Assembly (NCBI GenBank): GCA_024516155.1
Contig: JAJJXM010000016.1
Location: 124,001 to 188,000 of the forward strand
Length of the DNA stretch: 64,000 nucleotides
Direction of reading: 5' to 3'
Source of the DNA: Pyronema omphalodes
Taxonomy: Eukaryota > Ascomycota > Pezizomycetes > Pezizales > Pyronemataceae
In this document: positions 12,251 through 24,476 of the stretch, in pieces
Layout: each line of letters opens with the position of its first letter
Position numbering within the stretch: the first letter of the stretch is position 1
Translations under genes and position numbers: made by a program
The notes under the pieces: model-generated
The model's input: only the letters and a program-made list of their open reading frames with translations
What the model was told of the DNA's origin: nothing
Database searches by the model: none

Positions 12251-12731
12251 GAATGGCACGGGTGGGTGAGGCCAAATTGGGAGGATACGGGGAATGAGGT
12301 GATAAGGGATGCGGGGATTTTCCTTTTTTTCTTTTTCGTTGGGTTAAGACGCGTATCTTTGGTTTCCTCTGTTTTTCTCGCGATGTGTTAGAGCAGTCCG
12401 CTTCTAAGCGACTTTGTCTCCTTTTCTTTTCATTTTCTTTTCTTTCTTTTCTTTTTTCTGGGGGTGCACGGTTTGACTGAGTGTTTTCTCTTTTCTTTTT
12501 ATTTTCTCTTTTTTTATTTTTTATTTTTTATTTTTTATTTTTTTTTTATTTTTTTTTTATTTTTTTTTATTTTTTTTTTATTTTTTTTACTTCGGGGGTG
12601 TGTAACGGGGGTAGGAGATAGGGGCGCCTCACTAGGTGGTCTTGGCCACGAGGACGGGATACCAGGATTTCTTTCTTCCTGCATAGGCCTTTCAGGCCTC
12701 GAACAGTGTATGATACAAAACAAAACAAAAA

Positions 12732-12745
12732 ACGATCTGTCCGCC
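12732..12745 (+). repeat. LINE target-site duplication, right copy
   Basis: Exact 14-bp copy of 6599-6612, directly after the A-rich 3' tail of the element. It fixes the 3' end of the insertion. Confidence 0.93.
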
Positions 12746-15436
12746 TTCAAGATACTGAGCTGCACCTCTGGGCGTTCCAAAGCTGCGAGCTCCTTCTTAG
12801 AAGAATGCTGTTGAATTGGCTGTGAACCAGTGATTCTATGGCATGAGAATCTTTCGAGAACTTCCAACGACATCCAGTGAGATAGCCACGTCAACATCCA
12901 TCAGAGGTTCGTGCGTGCCCGCATCTGTTCTACATACTACAATAAAGATAGTAATACATACCGATGGGGATTACGACGCTCGCTGAGATCAGATAGCCAC
13001 ATGTGGCAGGGACAACGGTTGAATGGCCAAGTACACTGTACTCGGAGTACAACACATGACAGGAAAGACGTCGAGGCATCACAGGCTGCCCGTGCCCAGT
13101 AATGCAATTGGTCATCAGAAACCATACGGAGATGAACAGCAAACAAGTCCTCCGCCGAGTTAACGGTTCCGGATGTTGTTGTCTCAAAGAATCCATCCTC
13201 ATCTTCATCCTCATTCTTCAACATCCGGTCAATGCTCTTCTCCTAACTGGTCAAAACTTCCATTCCACAGCATTGGTTTGACAGGCGGTTTGTCGTGGAT
13301 GAAGCGGGTACTCACACCGGTCTGCACTTACGCGTTACATTAAGGTTTGCACGGGGCCCATGACCCATAACCCATACCGAGTTGCCGTAACGTAGGATCG
13401 CTCGAGCGTTGGCCGGTCGTCGTTAGAAGAAAGCCAAGCCGTGGGTGATCCTGCATGATTTCGTCTGTGGCTACTTAACATGTGACGCGTCCTCTCGGCG
13501 CTAATATCTATAAAGACCTCTTCATCGAACTCATTGGAGTTGATTCTTTTAATGATAACTTTTTAATCAGTCCAGTTCCGAGTAAAACACGGTTATGGCT
13601 CGGCTCAGCGGTAACTCCAAACTGATGAATCCTTTGTCTATGGTTATCTTTCTTTCAGAGTGAGTCTCGATGCCTCAGCTGTAGGTACTAGCAAACCCCA
13701 GACAATCCATGTCGTTTTATTTGATTACATACTACCCTCTTGCACGATTCCCTACGATTCGCTGTACGCTTTCGATCGCATCCGGTTACAACAGTGAAAT
13801 CGCCGATGATCGCTAGTGATACCTATCTAGCGGCCCGAGAAACCCCCACACTCTTGAAACCGTCAGTACTCATAATCGCCATCTCTATAGTGGCTCATGT
13901 GGAGTACAGTAAGCGCCAACTTTGCTATATTGCATTTAACACACATGTTTAACTTCAACTGTGTGAAAGAAACCTCATGTCAATAAATGGCCCATGGAGC
14001 AACCAATCAAGTAAGCACTGCTACTAAATAAACAACAGATAGATAAAAATAAAAATGAAAATGAAAAACCCCCATTTACAAAATATAACACGCATTTATA
14101 AATCACATCTCTTACCACCATTGTCCTATCCTCAACTCCTAAAATCGTAATACCACGGCCTACCATGTCTGATATTCCTCCAAAAAGCACGTGTGATCCA
14201 CCCAATCCACCCGATTCACTCGTCTACATAAGGTTATCTCCGCCCTATATGAAGGCACACTATGTATCTCCCTGATACACTATATTCCTGATCTGATCCA
14301 TATCTCCCTATCGGATAAATCCCAATCGCACGGCACCATAACACCATAGCACCATAATATACCGATTAGTAAAAAACCTAGCCCAGCTTGACACTTACTT
14401 CATCGGATTGGATTATATAATCTTACGGTGCTACATGTTCTATATATATGGTGCCCATATTTACATGCGGAGGGAATTATGGCTAAATTCGCGTACAGTA
14501 GCTTGGGTGGTGTCATGGTAGGTATCATGTCAAGTTGGATTACGTGATATCGAATGTGATATCGGATATGGTCTCTTGATGTGCTGGAGGGTTTATGGGC
14601 TGGAGGTTTCATGAGTTGGGGTTTTAGTCATCGATTCATTGGGGATTGGGTATTTACTGCACCCGGAGATTGAGGGGGGAGGGCAGGGCGTAAGGACGGT
14701 ACACCCCATTTGAGGATGCGGAATGTGTAGTCATCGATTCATTGGGAATTGGGTATTCACTGGGCTTGAGGACTCGGAGGTTACTTGAATATGACACATC
14801 CTATGTGAGGACACTGAAAAGGTACAAATATAACTTTCAAGGTTTCCTAAGGCACAGTGAGCGTTCAAGAGTTGTAGGATAGCGGATTTTATTTATAAGA
14901 ATGAAAAGATATTTGGTGCTTTTTGATGGGAAGGTGTCTTGGTATTTGCAGGTGTATGTGAGGGATAAAAGCTATGTAGGCACGATGATACAGTAGCGTG
15001 CTAGACTTAGCTTTGTGCTGGGGATCTGATGTTACATGAAGTAGCCGTCATAGTGTACATAATGACATCTTAAACTAGCTAGCGCATCTTATTACCGAAA
15101 CAGAGGATGTAAATCCATATCCACTATGTACATAGGTCGTAACAGGCTCAATTTATCAAATATGCTAGATCATACTAAAGTATCAATCCTACGTACATGT
15201 TACATACCCTAGTGGTATGGATCGCTTTCTTGAAAAAGAAACTCCTGTTGGAGAAAACATCACTCCATAAACGGCCTTGAAATACCCCGCAGTGATCCAA
15301 AATCAATTACTTGGCAACTACCCGACTTTGGGTTTCATATGTAACCACAATATGTATAACTCGCAAAGCGCTCGCTAGGACAAAGACTATGCATCATCTA
15401 GATACAACACTAGTACATCTAGTCTAACTTCATGAC
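12746..15436. other. Intergenic, no confident gene
   Basis: Just right of the LINE, the minus strand at 12937-13224 holds an acidic start (MLKNEDEDEDGFF) with a possible donor near 12960. The minus frame across the target site (FGTPRGAAQYLEGGQI) is also readable. They do not join into a convincing protein. From 13.3 to 15.4 kb the DNA is AT-rich with no recognised coding, RNA or mobile feature. Confidence 0.45.
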
Positions 15437-15822
15437 CGAGCGCTCAACCAATGTGTCATAGAAAAAAGACGCCGCTACCATTCTTACTTTAGCACTTTGG
15501 AGTATTTCACGCCAAAAGATGAGAAAGAGCAAGCCCGGTATGCTATTCAAAATTCCAACAGGTGAACAGTACCAACCTTCGAGGTATCATCTATTGATAC
15601 TTCTAGACTCAATCTACATCATATTTGAAATTCCCAGAACTAGTATGGGACAACAACTTAGATAAGATTCATTTACCACCACTTCAAAACCACCATTGGA
15701 TATTAGATATTGGGACTGGGTCGGGTATGTGGGCGATTAAAATGGCAGAGCACTCAGCGGCATCCCATGACAGAGGGATGTAATGGGGACTGATCCCAGT
15801 CCAATTCAATCATATTGGGTAC

Positions 15823-15830
15823 CTCCCAAT
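15823..15830 (+). repeat. hAT target-site duplication, left copy
   Basis: CTCCCAAT, repeated exactly at 16778-16785. An 8-bp duplication is the signature of hAT transposition. Confidence 0.92.
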
Positions 15831-16777
15831 CAGAGTTCGGCACGGTCCGTCCAGGACGGCGGACCGGACGGGACCACACTGGTCGTCCGGTCCCGTCCAT
15901 GACTTTGGACGGACGGCCACCAGGTGGTCCGGTCCCGTCCACAAACTCAAAAAGACCGGACGGGACGGCGGGTGACGGCAGGACCGTGGGTTTCGGGCAA
16001 GCTGGTTTTCAGGGGGCGGTTTGGTTCAAGTTTGCCAGATACTATGGGCCGCAGCAGCGACCTTTTCGGCACTGTAGTAAATGAACCCTTCATGCTACAC
16101 TTTAATAAAGCCTTTACACCCCACTGAAGTTGCACGCTCCACCCAGCAATAGTTTGACTGCTCATAGTAGTTTGGTATTATTTTTGTTTCTTAGTAATGT
16201 AAATTCCCGCTATAAATATTTTTTCTATCCTTCACATTCTATCTTCTACCTTTCCATCTTCTACCTGCAAGAATTTTCCACTCCTCTCATTGCCGTGTAA
16301 GTCGAACATCAACAGCCATCACTCTATTCCCATAAGATCAAGAATATGCCAATTTTCTTATAGCCGTCCTCTACACCTGTTCCGACCAGGAGCAAAACAT
16401 CCTGCCTGTCCTCTCAAGAGTTGTGTTCATTCGAGAAGGATGGGGAAGGACGCATTTTGGTGGCGGGAGAAGGAGCATTCTTATGCATCAGTATAGTTTT
16501 TTTTTTTTTTTGCAAGCAATTCCATATAGGTGACTTTGATTCGTGCAATGCATCAGAATTATCTAAAGAAAACACCATGAGCCGTAGTAAAAAAACTGCG
16601 GGTTCCGAGTGACCGGCAGTGACGCTTGTGGTGGTCACCCACGGTCACCCGCGGTCCGTCCCGTCCATGGTGCCTCCAGGACGGCCGGTCCTGGTCCTAC
16701 TTCAGGACGGGACCGCGAGTGATGGTCCGGTCCCGTCCAAAGCCTGGACGGGACCGGACGGACCGTGCCGAACTCTG
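15831..16777. mobile_element. Non-autonomous hAT element (947 bp)
   Basis: The element begins CAGAGTTCGGCACGGTCCGT and ends with the inverse complement, giving 22-bp perfect terminal inverted repeats bounded by the 8-bp duplication CTCCCAAT. CAG-type termini and 8-bp duplications define the hAT superfamily. Both ends (about 130-200 bp each) are filled with degenerate GGACGGGACC-type repeats on either strand, which are subterminal repeats where hAT transposases bind. The interior is AT-rich, with a TATAAA-like box near 16212, and no transposase can be read. It is therefore an internal-deletion derivative that would need a transposase supplied from elsewhere. Confidence 0.92.
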
Positions 16778-16785
16778 CTCCCAAT
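16778..16785 (+). repeat. hAT target-site duplication, right copy
   Basis: Exact second copy of CTCCCAAT, adjoining the right terminal repeat of the element. Confidence 0.92.
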
Positions 16786-17190
16786 TGGTGTGCACGCTCA
16801 TTTCTTTCTATATTCCTCGTGAAATGGAGCTGATTGTTGGCCGCGGGGCCAGCCGCGTCTAAATTAATAATGCCTTGCTATATATCTAAGATCGAAGAGT
16901 GGGCTTTTAAAGATGTAATTCCTGAGCCCACTCTATCAATACCCTTTAGGATACTGACTAAATATGTGGTATCTGAGAATTAAACTTTCGATTTTATTTC
17001 TGCTCAAGCCATTTCCTCTAGTTTCAGTGACTGAGCTAAGTTGATATTCGTGACGAAGCAGTAAGATATCTTATCCACGGACGTCTGGGCTATAATGGAT
17101 CAGCTCCAGTTTCTTAGCTGCACTAAAATTTGAAATAGGAGGTTACGTGGAGATAAAAGAACAAAAGTTTAGTCAGAACTTAGTTATAGA

Positions 17191-20092
17191 AAGAAAGTGA
17201 CAATGGCATTACATATGAAACCTGACCATGTCATAAAAGTTATCACCGATAATATATGATCTGTCATGAATCATAATGAAGGTAGGCAGACCATGGCCCA
17301 ATCTTACGGTCTAAAACATGCCAACATGCCAAATCAAAGACCCTGTAAGACGGCAATGGCCAAAGCATCACAAATTAAAGAAATTCAGAATTCAGTGCAG
17401 TGTTGCTTTGGGACTGATAAACAGGATTTGAAAATTAAGACCTCTGGAGTCTGTACGGCATGCATGTTATAATTCTTTTTACCAAGGTACTGGCAACGCA
17501 GGTTGAGGAAGTACGAAATATATGTGAGACAGCTGGTGACTCGTCTTCTCATCATGCTGATAGATGCATGCCTGTGCGAAATGGGAATTATCATATCGAT
17601 CATTGATGGTCAGAGGTCAGAGGTGGATCATTGCAAGTTTTGTCTGAGACTAGAAGGACGGTGTGATTGGGGATTATATAAGGATCATCATGGTCTACGA
17701 GTTCATTGGGAGGAAGGGCACCAGTTGAGACGGATCTATATGCATGTTGGGATGATTTTAAATACGGTGTTTTTGGTATGATGGCAGGTATGATGGATGT
17801 AGTTCAATGGTTTGGTTTGAGTTAAACTGGTGTGCCGCGCATGTTGTTGTCGTCGACCGCTTGCATCCCGTGAAGTTGTTAGTAGGGGACTTCTCAATGT
17901 TCTCATGACTATAGATTTAGGAAGCAATTTTCTTAGTTAACTTAATAGGCTACCTGACTTACTGTAGTTTTTAGTAGACTTCTTGAGTAAAGGTAACTAT
18001 AACCTTCGCGATTAGCTTTGTCCCAGGGAATGGGACGGGCAAACCAGGTCACTGCGGATATGTAGTCCGTATCATATACCTTATGGCTGAATAATCTTAT
18101 TCAGAAATTCCACAAATACACTACAGTCAAGATTCCAGTCCTTTAGACTCATATACTAACCCACCTGTCATCCACACTTCTAATTCATATTCACGATATA
18201 CCGCATCATGATTCATCACTCACATCTCACCCACACACACCACCCACCACAAAAAATCAACAAATTCTACCAAACCTTGATCTTAAACCCCAAACTGAAA
18301 TCACCTGCCTTTATCACGTCATCTAAATCACAGAAATAGACTAGACTCCCTTTCCCCTGCTTTACTTATTTCCAGCAACGGCAACTTCGACCTGTTGGTG
18401 AGTTCAGGTCAACTTCACTGTCGACTCTGTTGGATAACTTATATTATAAGCTTCGTACAACAAGACGGAAGATGAAGCTGGAGATGGAGGGTGGGTCTAA
18501 AATGTTACGTTTCCTTAAATACGTTTTCTGAAATATGCCTCCTTACGCTTCCTTATGCCGTGGCTGGAGTAGACTAGATGGATTTATGACGTTACGTTAG
18601 CGTATTACCAAGACTCCGGGGTGACAGGATGACAGTTACGGGATAACATCTTCTGGTGACAGCTTGGCTGAAGCCAGCATCACTGAGACAGTATCCACAA
18701 ACAGAAAGAAGCCTAAAGGAACCTTCTTTGCGGTTCTTTACAGCAATTACAGCGATAACCAGGGGTTGATAGGGAAAGAAAACATGGTGAAAATGGGATG
18801 AACAATATATTAACCATCAATCACCAATGGTATGATAGATAACAAAAGAAAACCAAGAAAAACTTTCTTCTTGACATACTTCATTCTCAACTATTCCTAA
18901 CTATCTCAACTATCTCAAAACAAATGCAACAGCAAAAAAACTGCAAATCAAAATCAAACACTGACAAACACAGATAAACGCAGAACAAAAAACAAGAACA
19001 AAAGCAAAAAATACATTCAAAAAATACACAAGATCCTCCCGAGTGCCCGTTTGGTATTCCAATCCCCCAAGTATGCTCCCTTCCTGATCACAGCCCTAGC
19101 CTAATCCTTTCTGACTATACGTATTTAGGTGCGTATGTAACTAATTTCTGATTCTAATAAACTCCAATTCCTGTTTCAATTCCTGCTCCTGCTACAAAAT
19201 TCCTGCTGCTAAATTCTCCAAATCTCCAAATCTCCAATCCAATCCAATCCAATTCACTACCCAAAAAGCATCACCATTCCACTTCAATCAATCCTCAACA
19301 GCATCAACCCCATAAACCACATCAAGCATCAAAAAAATATCTCCGTCTTCACATCATCCTAAATCTTCAAAATTCATCCACATCCCCATCATAGAAAAAA
19401 ATCGTACTCATAGAATGACAAATAAAAGAAAACAAACAGTATTCATAACAATCTTCAAGCGTCATATGGTATCATATCATATCATATCTCGCCTTCTGTT
19501 CATTACGGATTGCATAAGGAAGAAGAAAGACAGAAAACAGGAAAACAGGAAACGAAACTGAGAAAGCAGAAGAAACAAAAACTGCGGCAACGCAAACAAA
19601 AACAAAAACAAAAAGTCCAAAAACAGACAAAATGACAAGTAAGCAAAAATAAAAATCCCCAAAAGCAAACTTTCGTGTTCCCGGTCCCGGTCCAAACCAA
19701 TGCAGTTAACAACAAATGAATAAAGAAACGCGGAACACCAAACGCTCTGCTGCATAAAACAAAAGAAACAAGAAGCATGTGATAGAAAAAAAAATGCAAC
19801 GCTGAAAATATGAGTGAATAATAGATAATGATGATAATGACGATGATATGCTGAAATTTGAGGTATAATCGAAAATATTGTTAAATAAGTTTTTAAACTC
19901 ATACAAGCTTAGAGTTTGATTGTTGAGTTGTCTCGGTGTTGCGCCGTTGCTGGTGTTCTGGAGACTTTTGAAACGCTGCTGGAAGCGGAAAAAACAATTT
20001 TGATGTGCCGATAAACTCGGAATGTAGTTTTGTTGTGTTGTGTAGTCAGTTCCTTAAAGAAACGCCGAGGAACCAGAATCGGAATTAGGTTC
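17191..20092. other. Intergenic, 3' side of the LIM gene
   Basis: AT-rich sequence with A-rich plus-strand tracts at 18.9-19.6 kb that probably include the LIM gene 3' UTR. The minus-strand frames at 19.5-19.9 kb are Phe/Leu-rich translations of this low-complexity DNA. No gene is supported. Confidence 0.5.
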
Positions 20093-22414
20093 CTATACCT
20101 TTAACCGTCTCTCCTCACAGCTCACACAAACGGGTACCTCCCGTCCTTCTGTACCTCTAATGAAGAATCTACCGTCGTTGAAGGTGGAATTACACTCCTG
20201 TTTCTCTCATTAGCACCTATTTTTCATCATTCTGCGATCGCATGTGTGGCATCACTTACCGTGCAACAGAAGCACTCCTCATGCCACTCTCCTCCCAAGG
20301 CCTTGATAACCGTCTCCGTCACCGGTTTCCTACACTTCTTACACTTGCTCGAAAATCTCTTTGTATAGCAACCAACACACCAAGCATGTCCATCCTTCTC
20401 CACAAACTTCGACTCCGAGTTGAAACTATCACCACACTCTGCGCAGAAAAAGTGACCCTGATGCCAAGTGGAACCACAAGCCACCACGACTTCTCCTTCA
20501 ATAGGAGTTTTGCAACTCTTACATCTAGGAGAAAATAGCTCGTGGTAATCCAAATGACAATAGAACCGATGTCCAGCCCCATTAGCTGTGTTATCACCAT
20601 CCCTAATACCGGCCTTTGCTAGGCGTGTTCTTCGGTTCTCCGGTGGCTCGGGGTAGAATCCTACATGCTCGAGACTTGCGTGGCAGTGGTCGCAGCGGAA
20701 ACATTCGGGGTGGAAACGGAGGGCACCGGCGGAAACAGCACGTCCTGGAATGAAGTTACGACAGAGGTTGCAAGTTACGGTGGGACCACGGGTGCGGGAG
20801 GCGGAGCTAGCGGAGGAGTAGGCGGAGGCGGGGGCGTGGGGGGAGGGGAGGGGTCGGCTGCTGGTTGATCGTGGTTCGTCAGGAAGGTTGAAAGTTGGAA
20901 TAGGCCGGGAATCCCTAGGGTCGTCGGGAAGGTTGATAGTCGGGATGCTACGAGTCTCCCGTGGTTCATCCGGAAGGTTGAAGGTGGGGATGGAGGGGCC
21001 CTTAGACCTAGCCACCCTAGGTTCGTCATCTGGGAAGCTTATCGATGGGATAGGCATAGTGGGTCCAGACGCCTTGGCTACAGAGATAGATGGTGTCGAC
21101 ATCTGTGGCACGCTTGGGGTTGTGACAAGTCCGATAACGGGGGGTGGTGGTGGGCGAATCTGTGCTCCGTATTTGGTGTTGTTTCGTCGCACCGGTGCAT
21201 CCTCTGGAGGGGTCTGACCTCTCTGTCCGCTTGGGCCTCCCGCTTTTGGCAGAGGACGACGGCCGAGTTCTTTTAGAATCTCAGCTTCCTCAGCTTCATC
21301 TTCATCTGAACCAGAGTTTGGCGGGGATGGCAATGATTTGGTGGTGGTGGTATATTGAGGGTGGTTGACTTGGGTTGGTTCTCGTTTCCATGGTTCGACA
21401 TACGATGGTCGATGAGGAGTCGATTGACTACTGCCATATTCCCGGCGCGGTCCGCTAGGTGCCTGACTAGGAACCCTTGGTGCAGAGTCAAGCACAGACT
21501 TAAATGGCTCGGCTTTTGACTGGGTCCTGGGTGGGCTGGAACTAGGGCTGGATTTGTTAATTCGGAGGGGTGCGATGGTGGGGAGTGCTTCTGCGTGTTC
21601 CTGAGTAGTCAACCCCCGAAAATGTAGCGTAAGTTCTTTTTCGATTTGAGGGGCATCCGCGGGTTTCAATGGGTGACAGGGCGGCATCACTGTGAATGGT
21701 TCGCCTCCAGATGTTCCGGCCGACAGGGCTGGTAGTTTCCAAGAAACACGCTTTTTGTCTTCCGAGTTACCAGACGATGAAGATGTGCTGGATCCGGAAG
21801 ATATTGACTCTGGACGGTTGCGAGATTTTAGCGACGACCTGGCGTAAGAAAAGCCTCTCAAACTGCCAGCTGGGGCCGACTCGCGCTCTTTCCTTGCCGA
21901 GAAGAGGCTTCGTGCAGGACCTCCAGCATCGCTTGTGCGTCCATCCTGACGATCAACCCCATCCCAACCCTGCTCATTTTCATCCCCATTCTCCTGGTCA
22001 CGGACAGTCCCAGATCTTGACGGTGATCGTACAAATCCTAGGAGTGAAGAAGTTGTGCTCGTTCGCTTGTGTGTAGGCGACGAATGTTTGCGAATAAGCT
22101 TACTTTCCCGACGCGATAAGCGAGGTGGCGGAGTGTCGCTATGAAGACTTGGAGGCGCCGACGAATCTACAACTTTTGGTTCGGCAGTCGGAGGTGCGGA
22201 TGCGGATGTTGAACTACGAAGCAGAGACCAGCGCGTTTTTTGTGTCGAGAGTGATACCGGACGAGAACCTGTTGGGCGTTGTGGCTTGTTATTTCGTAGA
22301 TCCGAAAGGTATTGCTCTACAGGATGTTAGTTGAGCTGAAGGGATGCCGTCCAGTAAATAAAACGACGCACCCAACTGCTCCTTGGTCATATATGACTTT
22401 CTAGCTTCCGTCAT
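20093..22414 (-). CDS. Paxillin-like protein with three C-terminal LIM domains
   Basis: Three exons, 22414-22372, 22316-20260 and 20197-20093, give about 734 aa. Exon 1 encodes MTEARKSYMTKEQL and splices into EQYLSDLRNNKPQRP. The following 500 residues are disordered and Ser/Pro/Arg-rich, with Pro-rich stretches that could bind SH3 domains. From about residue 529 there are three LIM zinc-binding modules. LIM1 starts CNLCRNF and has a long insert; LIM2 starts CKSCKTPIEGEVV; LIM3 starts CKKCRKP and is completed only after the last splice (CTECNSTF..VCVSCEE). S. pombe Pxl1 has the same layout and acts at the division ring; fungal orthologues work in polarised growth and septation. Function here is inferred from architecture. 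The gene is divergent from LEO1, with about 800 bp between start codons. Confidence 0.88.
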
Positions 22415-23220
22415 TCTGGACGATGAGCTCTGCGAACAGAGACGAGGGGTAGTTTCGAGCGGCGCAAGTTGTTGGCAAGAAAGCGAGGGGCTTGTTGTGT
22501 GATGGTGTTGCGAAGTGAATTCAGAAAGCGGATTGACCGAAGAGGCTGGGATGAGTTGTTGTATGTATTCAGAAACCAGATGGTGTGTTGTCGATGTTTT
22601 CGTGGTCGGTCAACAAACGTCGCTCGGTCCTTTGCGGGGGATCGGTCGTGTATAAATGAATGTTCCTCCTGGTGTTCTGAATTCTTAAGGGTGTCGATGT
22701 CGGTTGGGTGTCTGTCACTCGGGGAGGGTGGGCGGTCAATCTTCGAACAACCACAAGCCAACGCAGTGCTGAAGGCGATCCCTGCGAGCCAGCAATCAGG
22801 GCCGGATTAGATGTTCTAAAGATGGATGACACACCAAACATCAGATAAGATATCCCCTTTAGATTTAAGTTAAATGATAGATGCGCATTTAATGGAATAG
22901 ATAAGCCTATCGAAGTAAAAATAGTCCAATTGCAGTCTAATCGCTGGAAAAACAAGTCTAATCGAAAATGTAAATAAACCTAATCAACAAAAGTAACGTT
23001 ACACAGGGCAAAAATCCAAATCACGCGAATCGTCTATGGCACCAATATCACGCCGGGGCTGGGGTGGGTGGGTGGGTCTTGGCAGCGCGACTCGCGTTGT
23101 CGCGTCTGAGAACAACCAGCAAGCTCTCTCGCAGCACAGCAATCGACCTTTCACCATCTTCGACACCTCTTCGCACCTGTCACTCATTGACGTCAACCCC
23201 CAATATCTAGTCGACCCAGC
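22415..23220. promoter_or_regulatory. Divergent promoter region between the LIM gene and LEO1
   Basis: The 806 bp separating the two start codons must hold both promoters and leaders. The open frames on either strand in 22.4-22.95 kb are low in family resemblance. An AT-rich core lies at about 22.81-23.00 kb. No specific factor site is claimed. Confidence 0.5.
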
Positions 23221-24476
23221 ATGTCTGACTCAGGTAAATCAATTCCTTTTTCTCTTCACCATTCCTCCTTAAACACTCACCTCTAACACCACCAGAACTC
23301 TCCTCCAACCACGGCCGTTCCTCCCCTGCCGCCCCCGCCAGTCCCTCCAAACCCACCGGCAACCGTTACGACACGATGTTTGGATCCGACTCCGAAGATG
23401 CCGGAGCAGCCTCCGAATCCGAAGCCCTAGGCGCCCGCCCCACCACTCCCCCCGCTGCCGACGATGACGAACCTCTTGACGACCTTTTCGGCGACGAAGA
23501 GAAGCTTTCCGACGTAGCCTCCGTTCGGGAGCCCAGTCCTGAGCCCGCAGAGCCCGAGCGCTTCGTTGAAGTTTCTCTTCCCCGACACCCCGGCCCTGCA
23601 CCTGGCGATGATCAACACCTTTACCTTATGAAAGTCCCCAGCTTCCTCCAAATGGAACAGAAACTCTTCACTCCAGAGGAATTCATCTTACCGGCACCAG
23701 ACCCATCAGACACCGCATCTGCCTACACAAGAGCCACCAACAGCATCCGTATCCGTCGTGACGCCAACGGAAAGCTTCAAAGCAATGCCAGAATCATCAA
23801 ATGGTCAGACGGCACCATGTCACTCCAGATCGCGTCTTCAACAAACTTTTATGATCTCCCTAGAAAGGACCTCACAACAAACCCGAAGACTCCTGGAAAA
23901 TATGTCGCCGCACAGAATTCTCATACCTATCTTCTTGACCCTCATGAGGCTGCCGGAACTTTAAGAGTTGTTGGTCATGCAACTCAATCTCTTAACGTTG
24001 TTTCTGCAGCTTCTTCCTCCGCTTCAGATTATGCTATCCAGCGCTTACATGCCGAGCTTGCATCTGCGATTCCTACCGCCGCTCGCGCAACACCACTTGA
24101 AATCTCCACTCTTCGTGATCCAGAGGCAGAACGAAAAGAAGCCGAAAGAATCGCCAAAGAAAAAGAAAGAGCAAACAAGAAACTCGAAGCGCAACGAAGA
24201 CGCGCCAGAGAACGGGATCCTCTGGAAGCCCAAGCAAGACGAAGCTACGCCAAGGTCACCGGGACCCGAAGCAAACGGGATTCACCACCCATCATGGGCC
24301 GTGGAAGAGGAAGAGAAGATGAATATGATCTCGAAGATGAATTTATTGAAGAAGAAAGCGATGATGAAGAAGAAGGAGGAAGTGAAGAAGAGGAAAGAAG
24401 ACCAAGAAAAGGAAGAGAATCGGAAAGAGATAGGAAACGTAGAAGAGTCGTTGAAGATGAAAGTGATGATGAATAA
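23221..24476 (+). CDS. LEO1: Leo1, subunit of the PAF1 complex
   Basis: Exon 1 is only ATGTCTGACTCAG (23221-23233). A 62-nt intron follows, and exon 2 runs 23296-24476, for 397 aa. The N-terminus is acidic (DDDEPLDDLFGDEEKLSD). The Leo1 domain covers about residues 90-235: VEVSLPRHPGPAPGD, LMKVPSFLQMEQKLFTPEEF, SIRIRRDANGKLQSNARI and IKWSDGTMSLQI. A basic coiled-coil-like Glu/Lys/Arg segment and an acidic tail (EEESDDEEEGG..VVEDESDDE) follow, as in yeast Leo1. The protein works in the nucleus with Paf1, Ctr9, Cdc73 and Rtf1 on elongating RNA polymerase II, supporting histone H2B ubiquitination and H3 methylation. The first ATG just before the tiny exon border was chosen because it joins in frame to the conserved acidic region. 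Confidence 0.95.

Larger units (their letters stand above)
6613..12731 (+). mobile_element. Full-length LINE retrotransposon, Tad1-like
   Basis: A 6.1-kb non-LTR retrotransposon between perfect 14-bp direct repeats. It has a GC-rich 5' leader of about 130 bp and ORF1 (nucleic-acid-binding, zinc knuckles). ORF2 follows with an endonuclease, reverse transcriptase, RNase H and a terminal zinc-finger region. The 3' UTR includes a T-rich TTTTTTAT tract at about 12480-12590, and the element ends in an A-rich tail (ACAAAACAAAACAAAAA). Domain order and the presence of RNase H match the Tad1/I-like LINEs of filamentous fungi. Its codons and GC content differ sharply from the AT-rich flanks and both ORFs are almost open. 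This suggests a recent insertion with little or no repeat-induced point mutation. Two frameshifts in ORF2 make this copy probably inactive as assembled. Confidence 0.95.
15455..17190 (+). pseudogene. LaeA-like SAM-dependent methyltransferase, decayed and split by hAT
   Basis: The left part reads EKRRRYHSYFSTLEYFTPK followed by DEKEQAR up to a donor at 15538, then after an acceptor at 15606 RLNLHHI. A frame change near 15625 leads to LDKIHLPPLQNHHW, the SAM-binding motif I ILDIGTGSGMWAIKMAEHSA, and GTDPSPIQSYWVPPN. This is the order of the fungal LaeA-like Methyltransf_23 family. The hAT element sits exactly after the PPN codons. The right part, beyond the hAT, holds decayed homology: an IEEWAF-like stretch near 16890, FDFISAQAISSSFSD then a stop then AKLI near 16984-17050, and GGYVE at about 17138-17152. 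The stop after SD replaces the usual Trp (TGG to TGA), which fits G-to-A mutation. Members of this family modify small molecules or regulate secondary metabolism; this copy cannot make an enzyme. Confidence 0.75.

Noticed and set aside
19477..19902. Phe/Leu-rich minus-strand frames resembling membrane proteins
   Set aside because: They are translations of A-rich low-complexity DNA downstream of the LIM gene.
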